Source: Clostridiales bacterium UBA5446
Lineage (GTDB): Bacteria; Bacillota; Clostridia; Oscillospirales; Oscillospiraceae
Assembly (NCBI GenBank): GCA_002427465.1
Contig: DIRC01000052.1
Coordinates: 1 to 40,186 of the forward strand
DNA: 40,186 nucleotides
Direction: 5' to 3'
The notes beneath the pieces were generated by a model. That model was not told the origin of the DNA, searched no databases, and saw nothing but the letters and a program-made list of their open reading frames with translations. The position numbers were made by a program, and so were the translations under genes. Position 1 is the stretch's first letter, and each line of letters starts with the position of its first letter. Shown here piece after piece: positions 17,325 to 28,080 of the stretch.

Positions 17325-18004
17325 CCGATATTTTTGAATATCTTGCCGCCCGCCCCTATCCCGGCCGCGGCATTTTGATCGGCACAAGTCCGGACGGCTC
17401 ACCCCTGTGCGCCTATTTCATCATGGGCAGGAGCGCCAACAGCCGCAACCGGGTTTTTGAAAAAACCGGGGACGGCATCCGCACCCGCGCCTTTGACGAG
17501 GCAAAGATGGAAGACCCCAGTCTGATCATCTATCATCCCGTGCGCCGCCTTGGCAGGACGCTTGTCGTCACCAACGGCGACCAGACCGACACGATCCGGG
17601 ATTATTTAGAGAGCGGCGGCAGCGTCTATGACGCGCTGGCCTCCCGCGAATTCGAGCCGGACGCGCCCAACTACACGCCCCGCATCTCCGGCGTCGTTTT
17701 TCCGGGCGGAGACTTCCTGCTTTCCATCCTCCGGGCGGACGGCGCCGAGGCCCCGGCCTGCGAACGGTTTTATTTCACCTATCCGCCCAGGACCGGAACC
17801 GGCCGCTTCATCAGCACCTACGAGGGGTTCGGCGGGCCGCTGCCGTCCTTCTCCGGCGAGCCTCCGGCCTTTGCCGTTCCCGGTCTGGAGGCGGAGCCGC
17901 TGGCGGAGCGCCTTTGGGCATGTCTGGACGCGGACAACAGGGTCTCCCTTTATGTAGCGGCCGGAGCCCGGGAAATTCTCATCAATAAAAACAAGGAGCG
18001 CTGA
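17321..18004 (+). CDS. purO: PurO-type IMP cyclohydrolase
   Basis: A 227-aa protein of the PurO/IMP cyclohydrolase-like family (first known from archaea), which closes FAICAR to IMP, the last step of the pathway. Recognisable features are the N-terminal RGILIGTSPDG, MGRSANSRNRVF, a VTNGDQTDTI loop and EPDAPNYTPRISG. It replaces the cyclohydrolase domain that bifunctional PurH normally carries; the following gene encodes only the formyltransferase part. The ATG at 17321 overlaps the purN stop, and the next gene starts one base after its stop. Confidence 0.87.
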   Translation: MTDIFEYLAARPYPGRGILIGTSPDGSPLCAYFIMGRSANSRNRVFEKTGDGIRTRAFDEAKMEDPSLIIYHPVRRLGRTLVVTNGDQTDTIRDYLESGGSVYDALASREFEPDAPNYTPRISGVVFPGGDFLLSILRADGAEAPACERFYFTYPPRTGTGRFISTYEGFGGPLPSFSGEPPAFAVPGLEAEPLAERLWACLDADNRVSLYVAAGAREILINKNKER

Positions 18005-18005
18005 T

Positions 18006-19181
18006 ATGACGGAGCTGGAACTTAAATACGGCTGTAACCCCAACCAGAAGCCCTCGCGGATTTTCGTACAAAACGGGGCGCTGCCCGTTACGGTACTGAA
18101 CGGCCGCCCCGGGTATATCAATTTTATGGACGCGCTGAACGCCTGGCAGCTGGTTCGGGAACTGCGGGAGTCCACCGGCCTTCCCGCCGCCGCCTCCTTC
18201 AAGCACGTTTCCCCCGCCGGGGCGGCGGTGGGCCTGCCCCTGGACGCCGCCGACAGGGCCGCTTATTTTGTCTCTCCGGACGCGGCGCTTTCCCCCATGG
18301 CCTGCGCCTATATCCGCGCCCGGGGCGCCGACCGGCTCTCCTCCTACGGCGACTGGGCCGCCCTTTCCGATATTTGCGACGAGGCCACGGCGCTGTATCT
18401 GAAAAGCGAAGTTTCCGACGGCATCATTGCTCCGGGATACACGGACGCGGCTCTGGAAATCCTAAAGACCAAGAAAAAGGGCGGCTACGCCATTATCCGT
18501 ATCGACCCCGCCTACGTCCCGGGGCCAGTGGAGCGCCGGGATATTTTCGGGATCACCTTCGAGCAGGGGCACAACAATTTGAGCATCAGCGCGGCCCTTC
18601 TTGAAAACATCGTCACTAAGAACAAGGCCCTGACCGAAGGGACGAAAACCGACATGCTCATCGCCCTTCTCACCCTCAAATACACCCAGTCCAACTCCGT
18701 CTGCTATGTGAAAAACGGCCAGGCCATCGGCATCGGCGCGGGACAGCAAAGCCGCATCCACTGCACCCGCCTGGCGGGGAACAAAGCCGACGGCTGGTAT
18801 CTCCGCCGCCACCCGAAGGCCATGGGACTTCGCTTTGCCGAAGGGCTTGGCCGCCCGGAGCGGGACAACGCCATAGACGTTTATCTCTCCGACGAATATG
18901 AGGATGTGCTGAAAGACGGCGTCTGGCAAACGCGCTTTGCCGAAAAGCCCGAAATCCTCACTCCGGCCGAAAAAAAGGCGTGGATCGAAACCCAAAGGGA
19001 CGTTACCGTCGGATCGGACGCCTTTTTCCCCTTCGGCGACAATATTGAGCGGGCGAGGAAGAGCGGCGTCCAGTATGTGGCGCAGCCGGGCGGCAGCATC
19101 CGGGACGATCACGTGATCGAGACGGCGGATAAATACGGCATGGTGATGTGCTTTACCGGAGTGCGCCTGTTCCATCACTGA
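18006..19181 (+). CDS. purH: Stand-alone AICAR formyltransferase (PurH C-terminal type)
   Basis: Formylates AICAR (ZMP) with 10-formyl-tetrahydrofolate to give FAICAR. At 391 aa it has only the formyltransferase domain; the N-terminal MGS-like IMP cyclohydrolase domain of ordinary PurH (about 510 aa) is absent. Key parts are ASFKHVSPAGAA with the catalytic Lys-His pair, HNNLSISAALL, and GQQSRIHCTRLAGNKAD. GGAG precedes the ATG at 18006. PurO next to it supplies the missing activity. Since its substrate ZMP is the riboswitch ligand, low folate would block this step and raise operon expression. Confidence 0.93.
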   Translation: MTELELKYGCNPNQKPSRIFVQNGALPVTVLNGRPGYINFMDALNAWQLVRELRESTGLPAAASFKHVSPAGAAVGLPLDAADRAAYFVSPDAALSPMACAYIRARGADRLSSYGDWAALSDICDEATALYLKSEVSDGIIAPGYTDAALEILKTKKKGGYAIIRIDPAYVPGPVERRDIFGITFEQGHNNLSISAALLENIVTKNKALTEGTKTDMLIALLTLKYTQSNSVCYVKNGQAIGIGAGQQSRIHCTRLAGNKADGWYLRRHPKAMGLRFAEGLGRPERDNAIDVYLSDEYEDVLKDGVWQTRFAEKPEILTPAEKKAWIETQRDVTVGSDAFFPFGDNIERARKSGVQYVAQPGGSIRDDHVIETADKYGMVMCFTGVRLFHH

Positions 19182-19216
19182 CTCACCGCAAATTCCGCCC
19201 GGCTCCGCACCCTCTC

Positions 19217-19276
19217 CCTTGCTCCCCGTTTTAGGCGCGGACAAGGCGCAGGCGTCGGTGTTTTTCCGGAGCAAGG
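19217..19276 (+). repeat. Inverted repeat in the purH-purD gap
   Basis: The 127-base gap between the formyltransferase gene and purD contains exact 9-bp arms CCTTGCTCC (19217-19225) and GGAGCAAGG (19268-19276), separated by 42 bases. There is no clear promoter or T-run. It may be an RNA processing or stabilising hairpin; the purpose is unknown. Confidence 0.4.
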
Positions 19277-19308
19277 CTACGGAAGACGAAATTCCAGGAG
19301 GTATGGAA

Positions 19309-20574
19309 ATGAACATTATGGTTATCGGCGGCGGCGGGCGTGAGCACGCCATCATCAAGGCGATACGAAAAAATCCGAAGGTAAAGACAATCTGGGCGCT
19401 TCCTGGAAACGGCGGGATCGCGGAGGAGGCCAAGTGCGTCCCCGTAGGCGCGAAGGATCTGGACAGCATCCTCTTTTTCGCCCGAAACCACCAGGTGGAT
19501 TTCGCCGTCGTCGCTCCGGACGATCCGCTGGTTCTTGGGGCTGTGGATGAGCTTGAAGCCCTGGGCATCCCCTGCTTCGGCCCCCGCAAAGCCGCCGCGG
19601 AAATTGAGGGCAGCAAGGTTTTCGCCAAGAATCTCATGAAAAAATACTGCATCCCCACGGCGGGCTACGCGGTTTTTTCCGATCCGGGGGAAGCTCTGTC
19701 CTATCTGGATACGGCCCGGATACCCACCGTGGTCAAGGCCGACGGCCTCGCCTTGGGCAAGGGCGTCACCGTGGCCTTTACCAAAGAGGATGCCGTGGCC
19801 GCCGTCCGGGCCGCCATGGAGGAGCAGGTCTTCGGAAACAGCGGCAGTCGCATCGTAATCGAAGAATATCTGGAGGGGCCGGAGGTCTCCGTTCTGGCCT
19901 TTACAGACGGGAAAACCCTTGTTCCCATGGTGTCCGCCATGGATCACAAGCGCGCCGGGGACGGGGACAGCGGCCCCAACACCGGCGGCATGGGCGCCAT
20001 CGCCCCGAACCCGTTTTATACGCCGGAGATCGCGGCCGAATGCATGGAAATGATTTTCCTTCCCACTGTCAAGGCCATGAACGCCGAAGGGCGGGAATTT
20101 CGCGGCTGCCTCTATTTCGGCCTGATGCTGACCCGGGACGGCCCCAAGGTCATCGAATACAACTGCCGCTTCGGAGACCCGGAAACCCAGGTGGTGCTGC
20201 CCCTTCTGGAAACCGACCTGCTGGAGATCATGCTGGCGGTTTCACAGGGCAGACTGGCTGACTGCCCCGTGCGGTTTTCGGACAAGGCCGCCTGTTGCGT
20301 CATTCTGGCCTCGGAGGGGTATCCCGGCGGCTATGAAACGGGCTTCCCCCTCACCCTGCCGGAAACCGGCCCGGACGAGGAAATTTATATCGCCGGGGCA
20401 AAGCTGGATGAGGGCGTGCTGGTAACGGGCGGCGGCCGCGTACTGGGCGCCTCCGCCACGGGCGGCGACCTGGCCCGGGCGGTGAGCCGGGCTTACGCCC
20501 TGGCGGACAGGATTCATTTTAAGAACGCATATTGCCGGCGGGACATCGGCAGGAAAGCGCTGGAGGCGAAATAA
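19309..20574 (+). CDS. purD: Phosphoribosylamine-glycine ligase (GAR synthetase)
   Basis: ATP-grasp enzyme that joins phosphoribosylamine and glycine. The 421-aa sequence begins MNIMVIGGGGREHAI and carries VVKADGLALGKGV in the ATP-grasp fold and YNCRFGDPETQ, the metal- and ATP-binding stretch. ATG 19309 is chosen: AGGAGG (19296-19301) is seven bases away, whereas the in-frame ATG at 19303 abuts it. The stop overlaps the purL start by one base (TAATG). Confidence 0.95.
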   Translation: MNIMVIGGGGREHAIIKAIRKNPKVKTIWALPGNGGIAEEAKCVPVGAKDLDSILFFARNHQVDFAVVAPDDPLVLGAVDELEALGIPCFGPRKAAAEIEGSKVFAKNLMKKYCIPTAGYAVFSDPGEALSYLDTARIPTVVKADGLALGKGVTVAFTKEDAVAAVRAAMEEQVFGNSGSRIVIEEYLEGPEVSVLAFTDGKTLVPMVSAMDHKRAGDGDSGPNTGGMGAIAPNPFYTPEIAAECMEMIFLPTVKAMNAEGREFRGCLYFGLMLTRDGPKVIEYNCRFGDPETQVVLPLLETDLLEIMLAVSQGRLADCPVRFSDKAACCVILASEGYPGGYETGFPLTLPETGPDEEIYIAGAKLDEGVLVTGGGRVLGASATGGDLARAVSRAYALADRIHFKNAYCRRDIGRKALEAK

Positions 20575-23500
20575 TGGTATATAGGCTCTATGTGGAAAAA
20601 AAGCCCGGGCTTTCCCCGGAATCCGACGCCCTGCTTTCCGATATCCGCACACTGCTGGGCATCGGCGCGCTGACGCATCTGCGCTTGCTCAACCGATATG
20701 ATGTGGAAAACGTCAGCCCCGCCCTTTTCAACGCCTGCAAGGGGACGGTGTTTTCCGAACCTCAACTTGATACTGTGTATGATACGCTTCCGGAGGGAGC
20801 CGACGCGGTGTTTGCCGCGGAATACCTGCCCGGACAGTTCGACCAGCGGGCGGACTCCGCCGCCCAGTGCGTCCAGCTTATCTCCCGGGGCGAGCGCCCC
20901 CGGGTCAGAACCGCCAGGGTTTACCTGCTTTACGGGGCGCTGACCGGAGAGGACGTTTCCCGCATCAAAGCCTATTTGATCAACCTCGTGGAAGCCAGAG
21001 AAGCCGCCCTGACCGAGGCCGCCACCCTGGAAACGGCGGCCGCGCCGCCGGAGGACGTGCCGTATTTTCACGGCTTTACAACGCTTTCGGATACGGCGCT
21101 GGATGAATTTCGCGCCGCCCACGGCCTTGCCATGGGCCTGGACGACCTGATTCTCTGCCGCGCTTACTTCTCCCGGGAGGGACGGGACCCAACCGAGACG
21201 GAAATCCGTGTCATCGACACCTATTGGTCAGACCATTGCCGCCACACCACCTTCCTCACGACTTTGGACAAGGTGACATTTGAAGACCCCCTGCTGGAGC
21301 GGGCCTGGGCGGACTATATCGCCGGCCGGGCCGCCATAGGCCGGACAAAGCCGGCGAGCCTGATGGACATCGGCACCCTGGCGGCAAAGCTGCTGCGGGC
21401 CGAAGGGCGGCTGGATAAGCTGGACGAATCCGAGGAAATCAACGCCTGCACCGTGAAAATCAAGGTGGATGTGGACGGGGAAAGCCAGGACTGGCTGCTG
21501 CTGTTTAAAAACGAAACCCATAACCACCCCACGGAAATCGAGCCTTTCGGCGGGGCCGCCACCTGCATCGGCGGCGCCATCCGGGACCCCCTTTCGGGAA
21601 GGGCTTATGTATACGCCGCCATGCGCCTCACCGGCGCGGCGGACCCCCTGCGCCCCGTTTCGGAAACCATTAAGGGCAAACTGCCCCAGCGGAAGCTCAC
21701 CGCCGCCGCCGCCGCTGGCTACGCCTCCTACGGCAATCAGATCGGCCTTGCCACCGGCCAGGTGGACGAGCTTTACCATCCGGGCTATGCGGCCAAGCGT
21801 ATGGAGATCGGCGCGGTTATCGCCGCCGCCCCCGCCGCCTGCGTCCGCCGCCTGCGCCCCGCCCCCGGCGACACGGTCATCCTTCTGGGCGGCAGAACGG
21901 GGCGGGATGGCTGCGGCGGGGCTACCGGCTCCTCCAAATCCCACGATCTGGAGTCCCTTGAAACCTGCGGCGCGGAAGTCCAGAAGGGCAATGCCCCCGA
22001 GGAGCGCAAGCTCCAGCGGCTTTTCCGGAACCCAATGGCGGCGCGGCTCATCAAACGCTGCAACGACTTCGGCGCCGGCGGCGTCTCCGTGGCCGTCGGG
22101 GAACTGGCGGACGGACTGGACGTCGATCTGGACGCCGTCCCCCGAAAATACGAGGGGCTGACCGGCACCGAGCTTGCCATCAGCGAATCCCAGGAGCGCA
22201 TGGCTGTGGTCACCTCCGCCGAAGACGCGCCCCTGTTCCTGGATCTGGCCGCCGCTGAAAACCTGGAGGCCGCCGTGATAGCCCGGGTCAAGGCCGATTC
22301 CCGGCTGACCATGCGCTTTAGGGGCAGGGTCATCGTGGATATCTCCAGAGAGTTCCTGGACACCAACGGCGCTGAAAAACACGCCGACGCGCACCTCAAA
22401 GCGCCGGAAGCCTTTGACAAACCGATTCCGGCGGCTTTCCGTTCCGGCCTTTTCTCCCTGGCCTCCGACCTGAACGCCTGCTCAAGGCGCGGGCTTTCGG
22501 AGCGCTTCGATTCCACCATCGGCGCGGGAACCGTTTTCATGCCCTTCGGCGGCGAGAATCAGTTGACGCCCATTCAGGCCATGGTTCACAGACTCCCCGT
22601 TAAAAACGGCGAAACGGATGACTGTTCCTTCATGACCTGGGGATTTAACCCCTATATAAGCGAAAAAAGCCCCTATCACGGAGCGTATCTGGCCGTGGTC
22701 GAGTCCGTTTCCAGGCTGATCGCCTCAGGCGCGGCCTTCGAGGACGTTTATTTGACCTTCCAGGAATACTTTGAAAAGCTTGGAACCGATCCCCGGCGCT
22801 GGGGCAAGCCGGTCTCGGCGCTGCTGGGCGCCTACATGGCCCAGCGGGCTCTGGGCATCGCCGCTATCGGCGGAAAAGACTCCATGAGCGGCAGTTTTCT
22901 GGACATGGACGTCCCCCCCACCCTCGTCTCCTTTGCCGTGACGACGGGAAAGACCGCCGACGCCGTATCCCCTGAATTCAAGTCGGCGGGGCATCGGGTC
23001 GTGCTGATCCGGCCCGAATATGGTGAAAACGGCCTGCCGGAGGGCAAGTCTCTCAAATCTGTTTTCTCCCTGGTCACGGCGCTCCTGCGCAGCGGCAAAG
23101 CCGTGGCCGCCTGGACCCCGGGCTTCGGCGGCGTCGCCGAGGGGATTATGAAAATGTGCCTTGGCAACAGCGTGGGCTTTCAATACTCCGACACGCTCTC
23201 CCCGGCGGACATTTTCGGCTATGCCTACGGCAGCTTTATTCTGGAGCTGGCGGACGGCGCCGAGGCCGGCTTGCCTCTGGGCATGACTATCGAGCAGCCT
23301 GAAATCGCCTTCGGCGGCGAGGGCGCGCCCCTTTCCGACCTGCTGAAGGTTTATGAGGATAAGCTGGAGCCCGTGTTCCCCGCCGCCGCCCCCGTCCCCG
23401 AAGGCCGCCCGGCCGCCTATACCTTTACCGGCAAATCCCTTTGCGCCCCCACCATCAAAAAGACGAACCCCACGGTGCTGATTCCCGTTTTCCCGGGCAC

Positions 23501-24263
23501 CAACTGCGAATACGATACCGCCCGGGCCTTCCGGGATGCCGGGGGCGAAGCGCGGATTTTCGTCCTCAGGAATCTGACGGCCGAGGATGTGGATCGCTCT
23601 GTGGAGGCTTTCGCGGAGGAGATCAACCGCTCGGAGATCATTTTCATCCCCGGAGGCTTTTCCGGCGGCGACGAGCCGGACGGCTCCGCCAAGTTCATCA
23701 CCGCCTTCTTCCGGAGCGGCCCGGTGAAATGTGCCGTGGCCAGGCTGCTGGACGCCCGCGGCGGACTTATCGGCGGCGTCTGCAACGGCTTTCAGGCCCT
23801 CATCAAGCTGGGCCTGGTGCCCTACGGTATGATCATCGATACGGACGAATACTGCCCCACCCTGACCTATAACAGCATCGGCCGCCACCAGTCCCGCCTG
23901 GTTCGCACCCGGATCGCCTCCTCCCTGTCCCCCTGGCTGGCGGAAACCAAACCCGGCGAAATTTACACCGTCCCGATTTCCCATGGCGAAGGACGGTTCC
24001 TGGCCTCCGACGCGCTGATCGAGAAGCTGGCCGCCGCCGGACAGATCGCCACCCAGTATGTGGATCGGGACGGCGCGCCCACCTATGACATTCTGTTTAA
24101 CCCCAACGGCTCCGCCGCCGCCGTGGAAGGCGTCACCTCCCCGGACGGCCGGGTATTCGGCAAGATGGGCCACTCGGAGCGCATCGGAGACAGCCTTTAC
24201 AAAAACGTGCCCGGCAGATACGACATGGGCATTTTCCGCTCGGCGGTAAATTTCTTCAGATAA
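20574..24263 (+). CDS. purL: Phosphoribosylformylglycinamidine synthase, single-chain
   Basis: Converts FGAR and glutamine to FGAM. The 1,229-aa chain fuses a PurS-like N-terminal region, the PurL ATP-dependent synthase (containing [18 protein letters not shown]) and a PurQ-like class I glutaminase. The glutaminase has the nucleophile Cys1070 in GGVCNGFQ and the His1137/Glu1139 pair in SHGEGRF. Most Firmicutes such as Bacillus use separate PurS, PurQ and PurL; the long fused form is known in Clostridia and in proteobacteria. The ATG at 20574 overlaps the purD stop. An in-frame reading begins earlier at 20532 but lies within purD. Confidence 0.95.
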   Translation: MVYRLYVEKKPGLSPESDALLSDIRTLLGIGALTHLRLLNRYDVENVSPALFNACKGTVFSEPQLDTVYDTLPEGADAVFAAEYLPGQFDQRADSAAQCVQLISRGERPRVRTARVYLLYGALTGEDVSRIKAYLINLVEAREAALTEAATLETAAAPPEDVPYFHGFTTLSDTALDEFRAAHGLAMGLDDLILCRAYFSREGRDPTETEIRVIDTYWSDHCRHTTFLTTLDKVTFEDPLLERAWADYIAGRAAIGRTKPASLMDIGTLAAKLLRAEGRLDKLDESEEINACTVKIKVDVDGESQDWLLLFKNETHNHPTEIEPFGGAATCIGGAIRDPLSGRAYVYAAMRLTGAADPLRPVSETIKGKLPQRKLTAAAAAGYASYGNQIGLATGQVDELYHPGYAAKRMEIGAVIAAAPAACVRRLRPAPGDTVILLGGRTGRDGCGGATGSSKSHDLESLETCGAEVQKGNAPEERKLQRLFRNPMAARLIKRCNDFGAGGVSVAVGELADGLDVDLDAVPRKYEGLTGTELAISESQERMAVVTSAEDAPLFLDLAAAENLEAAVIARVKADSRLTMRFRGRVIVDISREFLDTNGAEKHADAHLKAPEAFDKPIPAAFRSGLFSLASDLNACSRRGLSERFDSTIGAGTVFMPFGGENQLTPIQAMVHRLPVKNGETDDCSFMTWGFNPYISEKSPYHGAYLAVVESVSRLIASGAAFEDVYLTFQEYFEKLGTDPRRWGKPVSALLGAYMAQRALGIAAIGGKDSMSGSFLDMDVPPTLVSFAVTTGKTADAVSPEFKSAGHRVVLIRPEYGENGLPEGKSLKSVFSLVTALLRSGKAVAAWTPGFGGVAEGIMKMCLGNSVGFQYSDTLSPADIFGYAYGSFILELADGAEAGLPLGMTIEQPEIAFGGEGAPLSDLLKVYEDKLEPVFPAAAPVPEGRPAAYTFTGKSLCAPTIKKTNPTVLIPVFPGTNCEYDTARAFRDAGGEARIFVLRNLTAEDVDRSVEAFAEEINRSEIIFIPGGFSGGDEPDGSAKFITAFFRSGPVKCAVARLLDARGGLIGGVCNGFQALIKLGLVPYGMIIDTDEYCPTLTYNSIGRHQSRLVRTRIASSLSPWLAETKPGEIYTVPISHGEGRFLASDALIEKLAAAGQIATQYVDRDGAPTYDILFNPNGSAAAVEGVTSPDGRVFGKMGHSERIGDSLYKNVPGRYDMGIFRSAVNFFR

Positions 24264-24274
24264 GGAGCAAAAGC

Positions 24275-25942
24275 ATGACGGATATTGAAATCGCACAGGC
24301 GACTCCCCTTCGTCCTATCAATGAAATCGCATCACTCGCCGGCGTGGCGGAAAAATACCTGGAGCATTACGGACGGTACAAGGCCAAGATTGATCTTTCC
24401 CTGCTGGCGGACAAACAGGACGCGCCGGACGGACGGCTTATTCTGGTGACGGCAATCACGCCCACCCCTGCAGGAGAGGGCAAGACCACCACCACCGTCG
24501 GCCTTGGGGACGCCCTGCGCAAAATCGGCAGGCGATCCGTCGTCGCCCTTCGGGAGCCCTCCCTGGGCCCGGTGTTCGGGGTTAAGGGCGGAGCCGCCGG
24601 CGGCGGCTATGCCCAGGTGGTGCCCATGGAGGATATTAATCTTCATTTTACCGGCGATTTCCATGCCGTCGGCGCGGCCAACAACCTGCTGGCCGCCATG
24701 GTGGACAACCACATTTATCAGGGCAACGCCTTGGGAATCGACCCGAAAAACATCACCTGGCGGCGCTGCGTGGACATGAACGACCGCCAGCTCCGCTTCG
24801 TGGTGGACGGCTTGGGCGGCAGGACTAACGGCTGCCCCCGGGAGGACGGCTTCGACATCACCGTGGCCTCGGAGATCATGGCGGTGCTCTGCCTTTCCAC
24901 GGATATCACCGATCTTAAACTGCGGCTGTCCCGGATCATCGTGGGCTATACCTATGGCGGCGACCCCGTGACCGCAGGCGACCTCAAGGCCGCCGGGGCC
25001 ATGGCCGCCCTTTTAAAGGACGCCCTGAAGCCCAATCTGGTTCAGACGCTGGAAGGCACGCCCGCCTTTGTCCATGGCGGCCCCTTTGCCAACATCGCCC
25101 ACGGCTGCAACAGCGTAACCGCCACCCGCATGGCGCTGAAGCTGGGCGACTACTGCGTGACGGAGGCCGGTTTCGGCGCCGATCTTGGGGCGGAGAAATT
25201 TTTGGACATCAAGTGCCGCGCGGCCGGACTCCGCCCCGCCGCCGTAGTGATCGTCGCCACGGTGAAAGCCCTGAAAATGCACGGCGGAAAACCCAAAAAC
25301 GCACTGGCGGAGGAGGATCTTGCCGCCCTTGAAAAAGGCCTTCCAAACCTGCTCCGGCATGTTGAGAACATCACGCAGGTCTATAAGCTGCCCTGCGTTG
25401 TGGCCGTAAACCGCTTCCCTGACGACACCGAGGCCGAGCTGCGCCTCGTGGCGGATAAATGCCGCGAGCTGGGCGTAAACACCGCCCTTTCCGAGGTTTG
25501 GGGCAAGGGCGGGGCAGGTGGCGAGGCCCTGGCCAGGGAGGTCGTACGCCTGTGTGAAATCCCCAACGCCTTTACCTATGCCTACGACACGTCCATGGGC
25601 ATCGCTGAGAAGCTGGAGGCAATCGCCAGGCGGATTTACCATGCCGACAGTGTGCAGCTGGTAGGCAGCGCCGTCAAGCAGCTGCCTCAGCTGGAGGCGG
25701 CGGGCTTCGGCTGCCTGCCCGTCTGCATGGCCAAAACCCAATACAGCTTTTCCGACGATCCGGATAAAAAAGGCGCGCCGGAGGGCTTTACCCTGACGGT
25801 GCGGAATCTGAAGGTCTCGGCCGGGGCGGGCTTTATCGTCGCCCTGACGGGAGAGGTGATGACCATGCCGGGGCTGCCCCGATCCCCTGCCGCGGAGCGG
25901 ATCGACGTGGACGAAAACGGCGTGATCAGCGGCCTGTTCTAA
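24275..25942 (+). CDS. fhs: Formate-tetrahydrofolate ligase
   Basis: Makes 10-formyl-tetrahydrofolate from formate, ATP and tetrahydrofolate, the one-carbon donor for PurN and the AICAR formyltransferase encoded upstream. The 555-aa protein has the P-loop [11 protein letters not shown] (about residues 64-74), [18 protein letters not shown] and [11 protein letters not shown]. It begins 11 bases after purL behind TAAGGAG, so it belongs to the riboswitch-controlled operon. In acetogens Fhs is also a Wood-Ljungdahl enzyme; the setting here points to purine synthesis. Confidence 0.97.
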   Translation: MTDIEIAQATPLRPINEIASLAGVAEKYLEHYGRYKAKIDLSLLADKQDAPDGRLILVTAITPTPAGEGKTTTTVGLGDALRKIGRRSVVALREPSLGPVFGVKGGAAGGGYAQVVPMEDINLHFTGDFHAVGAANNLLAAMVDNHIYQGNALGIDPKNITWRRCVDMNDRQLRFVVDGLGGRTNGCPREDGFDITVASEIMAVLCLSTDITDLKLRLSRIIVGYTYGGDPVTAGDLKAAGAMAALLKDALKPNLVQTLEGTPAFVHGGPFANIAHGCNSVTATRMALKLGDYCVTEAGFGADLGAEKFLDIKCRAAGLRPAAVVIVATVKALKMHGGKPKNALAEEDLAALEKGLPNLLRHVENITQVYKLPCVVAVNRFPDDTEAELRLVADKCRELGVNTALSEVWGKGGAGGEALAREVVRLCEIPNAFTYAYDTSMGIAEKLEAIARRIYHADSVQLVGSAVKQLPQLEAAGFGCLPVCMAKTQYSFSDDPDKKGAPEGFTLTVRNLKVSAGAGFIVALTGEVMTMPGLPRSPAAERIDVDENGVISGLF

Positions 25943-25960
25943 GCCTGCCGGGGAATTAAT

Positions 25961-25989
25961 TTGTAACTGCGGGCGCGCCGTGGTAGAAT
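25961..25989 (+). promoter_or_regulatory. Promoter of fbp
   Basis: TTGTAA (25961-25966) and TAGAAT (25984-25989) stand 17 bases apart, 80 bases before the fbp start. The leader includes a GC-rich palindrome (GCCCCGCGGGGC, 26020-26031) that could fold. I see no strong terminator for fhs between 25943 and 25960. Confidence 0.6.
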
Positions 25990-26069
25990 AAGGTAAGCTT
26001 GGCAGCATAATCAGAACCCGCCCCGCGGGGCTGAATTTTGCGCCAGATTACGGTGAGGGGGGAAATCCC

Positions 26070-27950
26070 ATGTCTGAATTCAGCCGCGAATATCTGGAAT
26101 TGCTGGCAGAAAAATATCCGACCGAGTCTGCCGTATGCAGCGAGCTGATCAATTTCAGCGCCATTCTGGCCCTGCCAAAGGGGACGGAGCACTTTATAAG
26201 CGACCTTCATGGGGAATACGCCGCCGTGCGGCATATCCTCAACAACTGCTCCGGCGTGATTCAGGAAAAGGTTCGGGCGCTTTTCGGAGAAAGCCTCGGC
26301 GAGGCGCGCTGCCGCGCTCTTTGCTCAATCATCTATTATCCTGCGGAGGAGCTATCCTGGCTCCGCGCCCTGGGTGAATTGGACAATCTCCGCCTGCGGG
26401 AGACCATCGACTGTCTGCGGACGCTGGCGGAGCAGCTTTCCAGTAAATATACACGCAATTATGTGCGCAAGCAAATGTCGGAGGAATATGAATTCGTGCT
26501 GGACGAGCTTTTGCATGTCCAGCAGGACGAGGACAAAAATCAGTTTCGCTATCATGACGCGATCATGGAGTCCATCCTCTCCACCGGCTCGGCGGAAAAC
26601 GTCATTGCCGCCCTGGCGGACCTGATCAAGCGCCTGGCGGTGGACAGGCTCCATGTGGTGGGCGACATTTTCGACCGGGGGCCGAAGCCCGACCGGATCG
26701 TGGATATGCTCATGACCTATTCAAACCTGGACATCCAATGGGGCAACCACGATATTCTCTGGATGGGCGCGGCCGCCGGAAGCGCCGCCTGCGTATTCAC
26801 GGTTCTGCGCATTTCTCTGGATTACGGCAATATGGCGGTACTGGAGCGGGGTTACGGAATCCCCCTGCGCCGCCTGCTGGCCTTCTCCGAAAAAACCTAT
26901 GGCAGCGCCGGGCAAAAAGCCCTGCGTCAGGCCCTTGACATCATCGGCACCAAGCTGGACGGCCAGGTAATCCGGCGGCACCCGGGCTACGGCATGGACG
27001 ACCGGCTGCTCTTCAATGACGTGGATTTCAGCCGGTTCACCGTGAAGCTCGACGGCGTGGAATACCCGCTTAACACCCGGGCCTTTCCCACCGTAGACCC
27101 GGCCGATCCCTACAGGCTGTCCCCCGAGGAGGAGGTCCTGGTCAAGGAATACGTCACGGCCTTCCGTGAAAGCCGCGAGCTGCGCCGGCATATGGATTTC
27201 ATATACCGGAAGGGCAGCACTTATCTTTGCTACAACGGCAACCTGCTTTACCACGGCTGCATTCCTATGACGGAGAACGGCGGCTTCGCCCGCGTCCGCC
27301 ACGGTGGCAAATGGTATTCCGGCCGGGCTTTAATGGACTATTCGGATCGGGCCGTCGGCAGCGCCTGTAAAAATGGCGACGAGAGCGCACTTGATATGAT
27401 GTGGTATCTGTGGTGCGGGAAGAACAGTCCTTTCTCGGGGCGGGAATTCCACACCTTCGAGCGTGCTTTTCTGGACGATAAGGCCACCTGGGAGGAGCCG
27501 AAAAATCCCTATTTCAGTTTTTGGGAGAACCCGGAAGCCATGGGCAGAATCCTGCGGGAGTTCGGCCTTGACCCTAAATCCGGCCGAATCATCAACGGGC
27601 ACACGCCGGTGAAGGCCCGCAAGGGTGAAAGCCCCGTCAAGGCCGGGGGCAGGCTTTTTATCATTGACGGGGGGTTCTGCAAGGCATATCAGCCCACCAC
27701 CGGCATCGCCGGGTACACCCTGATCTTCAGCTCCCACGGCATCCGGCTCAAATCCCACCGGCCTTTTGACGGACTCGCCTCTGTGATCAGGGAAAACGCG
27801 GATATCGAATCGGAATCCATCCCTGTGGAGACTTTCCCCCGGCGGCTGTATATCTCCGACACCGACCACGGCGCAAAGCTGAAACGGAAAATCGACGCTC
27901 TTTATGCCCTCCTTGCCGCATACAGGTCTGGGGAGCTTCAGCAGGGATAG
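26070..27950 (+). CDS. fbp: Fructose-1,6-bisphosphatase, class III
   Basis: Gluconeogenic phosphatase of the metallophosphoesterase type found in Firmicutes, 626 aa. The metal-binding motifs are in order: ISDLHGEY (Asp45, His47), GDIFDRGP (about 198-205), GNHDILWMG (225 onward) and a late INGHTPVK. The start is supported by GGTGAGGGGGG just upstream. It is transcribed from its own promoter and converged on the aspartate kinase gene before the mobile element separated them; it lost its original downstream terminator in that insertion. Confidence 0.95.
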   Translation: MSEFSREYLELLAEKYPTESAVCSELINFSAILALPKGTEHFISDLHGEYAAVRHILNNCSGVIQEKVRALFGESLGEARCRALCSIIYYPAEELSWLRALGELDNLRLRETIDCLRTLAEQLSSKYTRNYVRKQMSEEYEFVLDELLHVQQDEDKNQFRYHDAIMESILSTGSAENVIAALADLIKRLAVDRLHVVGDIFDRGPKPDRIVDMLMTYSNLDIQWGNHDILWMGAAAGSAACVFTVLRISLDYGNMAVLERGYGIPLRRLLAFSEKTYGSAGQKALRQALDIIGTKLDGQVIRRHPGYGMDDRLLFNDVDFSRFTVKLDGVEYPLNTRAFPTVDPADPYRLSPEEEVLVKEYVTAFRESRELRRHMDFIYRKGSTYLCYNGNLLYHGCIPMTENGGFARVRHGGKWYSGRALMDYSDRAVGSACKNGDESALDMMWYLWCGKNSPFSGREFHTFERAFLDDKATWEEPKNPYFSFWENPEAMGRILREFGLDPKSGRIINGHTPVKARKGESPVKAGGRLFIIDGGFCKAYQPTTGIAGYTLIFSSHGIRLKSHRPFDGLASVIRENADIESESIPVETFPRRLYISDTDHGAKLKRKIDALYALLAAYRSGELQQG

Positions 27951-27974
27951 CCCGCAGCCAAGGCCGCCTATATG

Positions 27975-28022
27975 AAAAAGACCGCCGGCCTTTAGGCGGG
28001 GTATCATAGGGACAAAAAGTGA
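27975..28022. other. attL junction of the integrated element
   Basis: The host half-site AAAAAGACCGCCGGCC (27975-27990) is the exact complement of the host half-site at the other end (39918-39933). Next come TTT (27991-27993), shared with the right junction, and then the element arm 27994-28022. On the minus strand CCGCC (from 27995-27999) can pair with GGCGG (from 27982-27986) ahead of TCTTTTT, a small hybrid terminator. Confidence 0.8.
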
Positions 28023-28046
28023 ACCGGGTATAAATTCCTGTGATGG

Positions 28047-28080
28047 GGCGGACAGTTTGGGCTGTCCGCCTTGCTTTTTT
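28047..28080 (+). terminator. Intrinsic terminator at the left end of the element
   Basis: A 9-bp stem GGCGGACAG (28047-28055)/CTGTCCGCC (28062-28070) with a six-base loop is followed by TTGCTTTTTT. It reads in the plus direction and should stop transcripts arriving from fbp before they run antisense into the recombinase gene, whose stop codon overlaps the T-run. Confidence 0.85.

Noticed and set aside
22725..24296. Long antisense reading frame of 523 codons opposite purL
   Set aside because: It is a low-complexity GC-rich shadow of a well-supported gene, with no ribosome binding site or family motifs.
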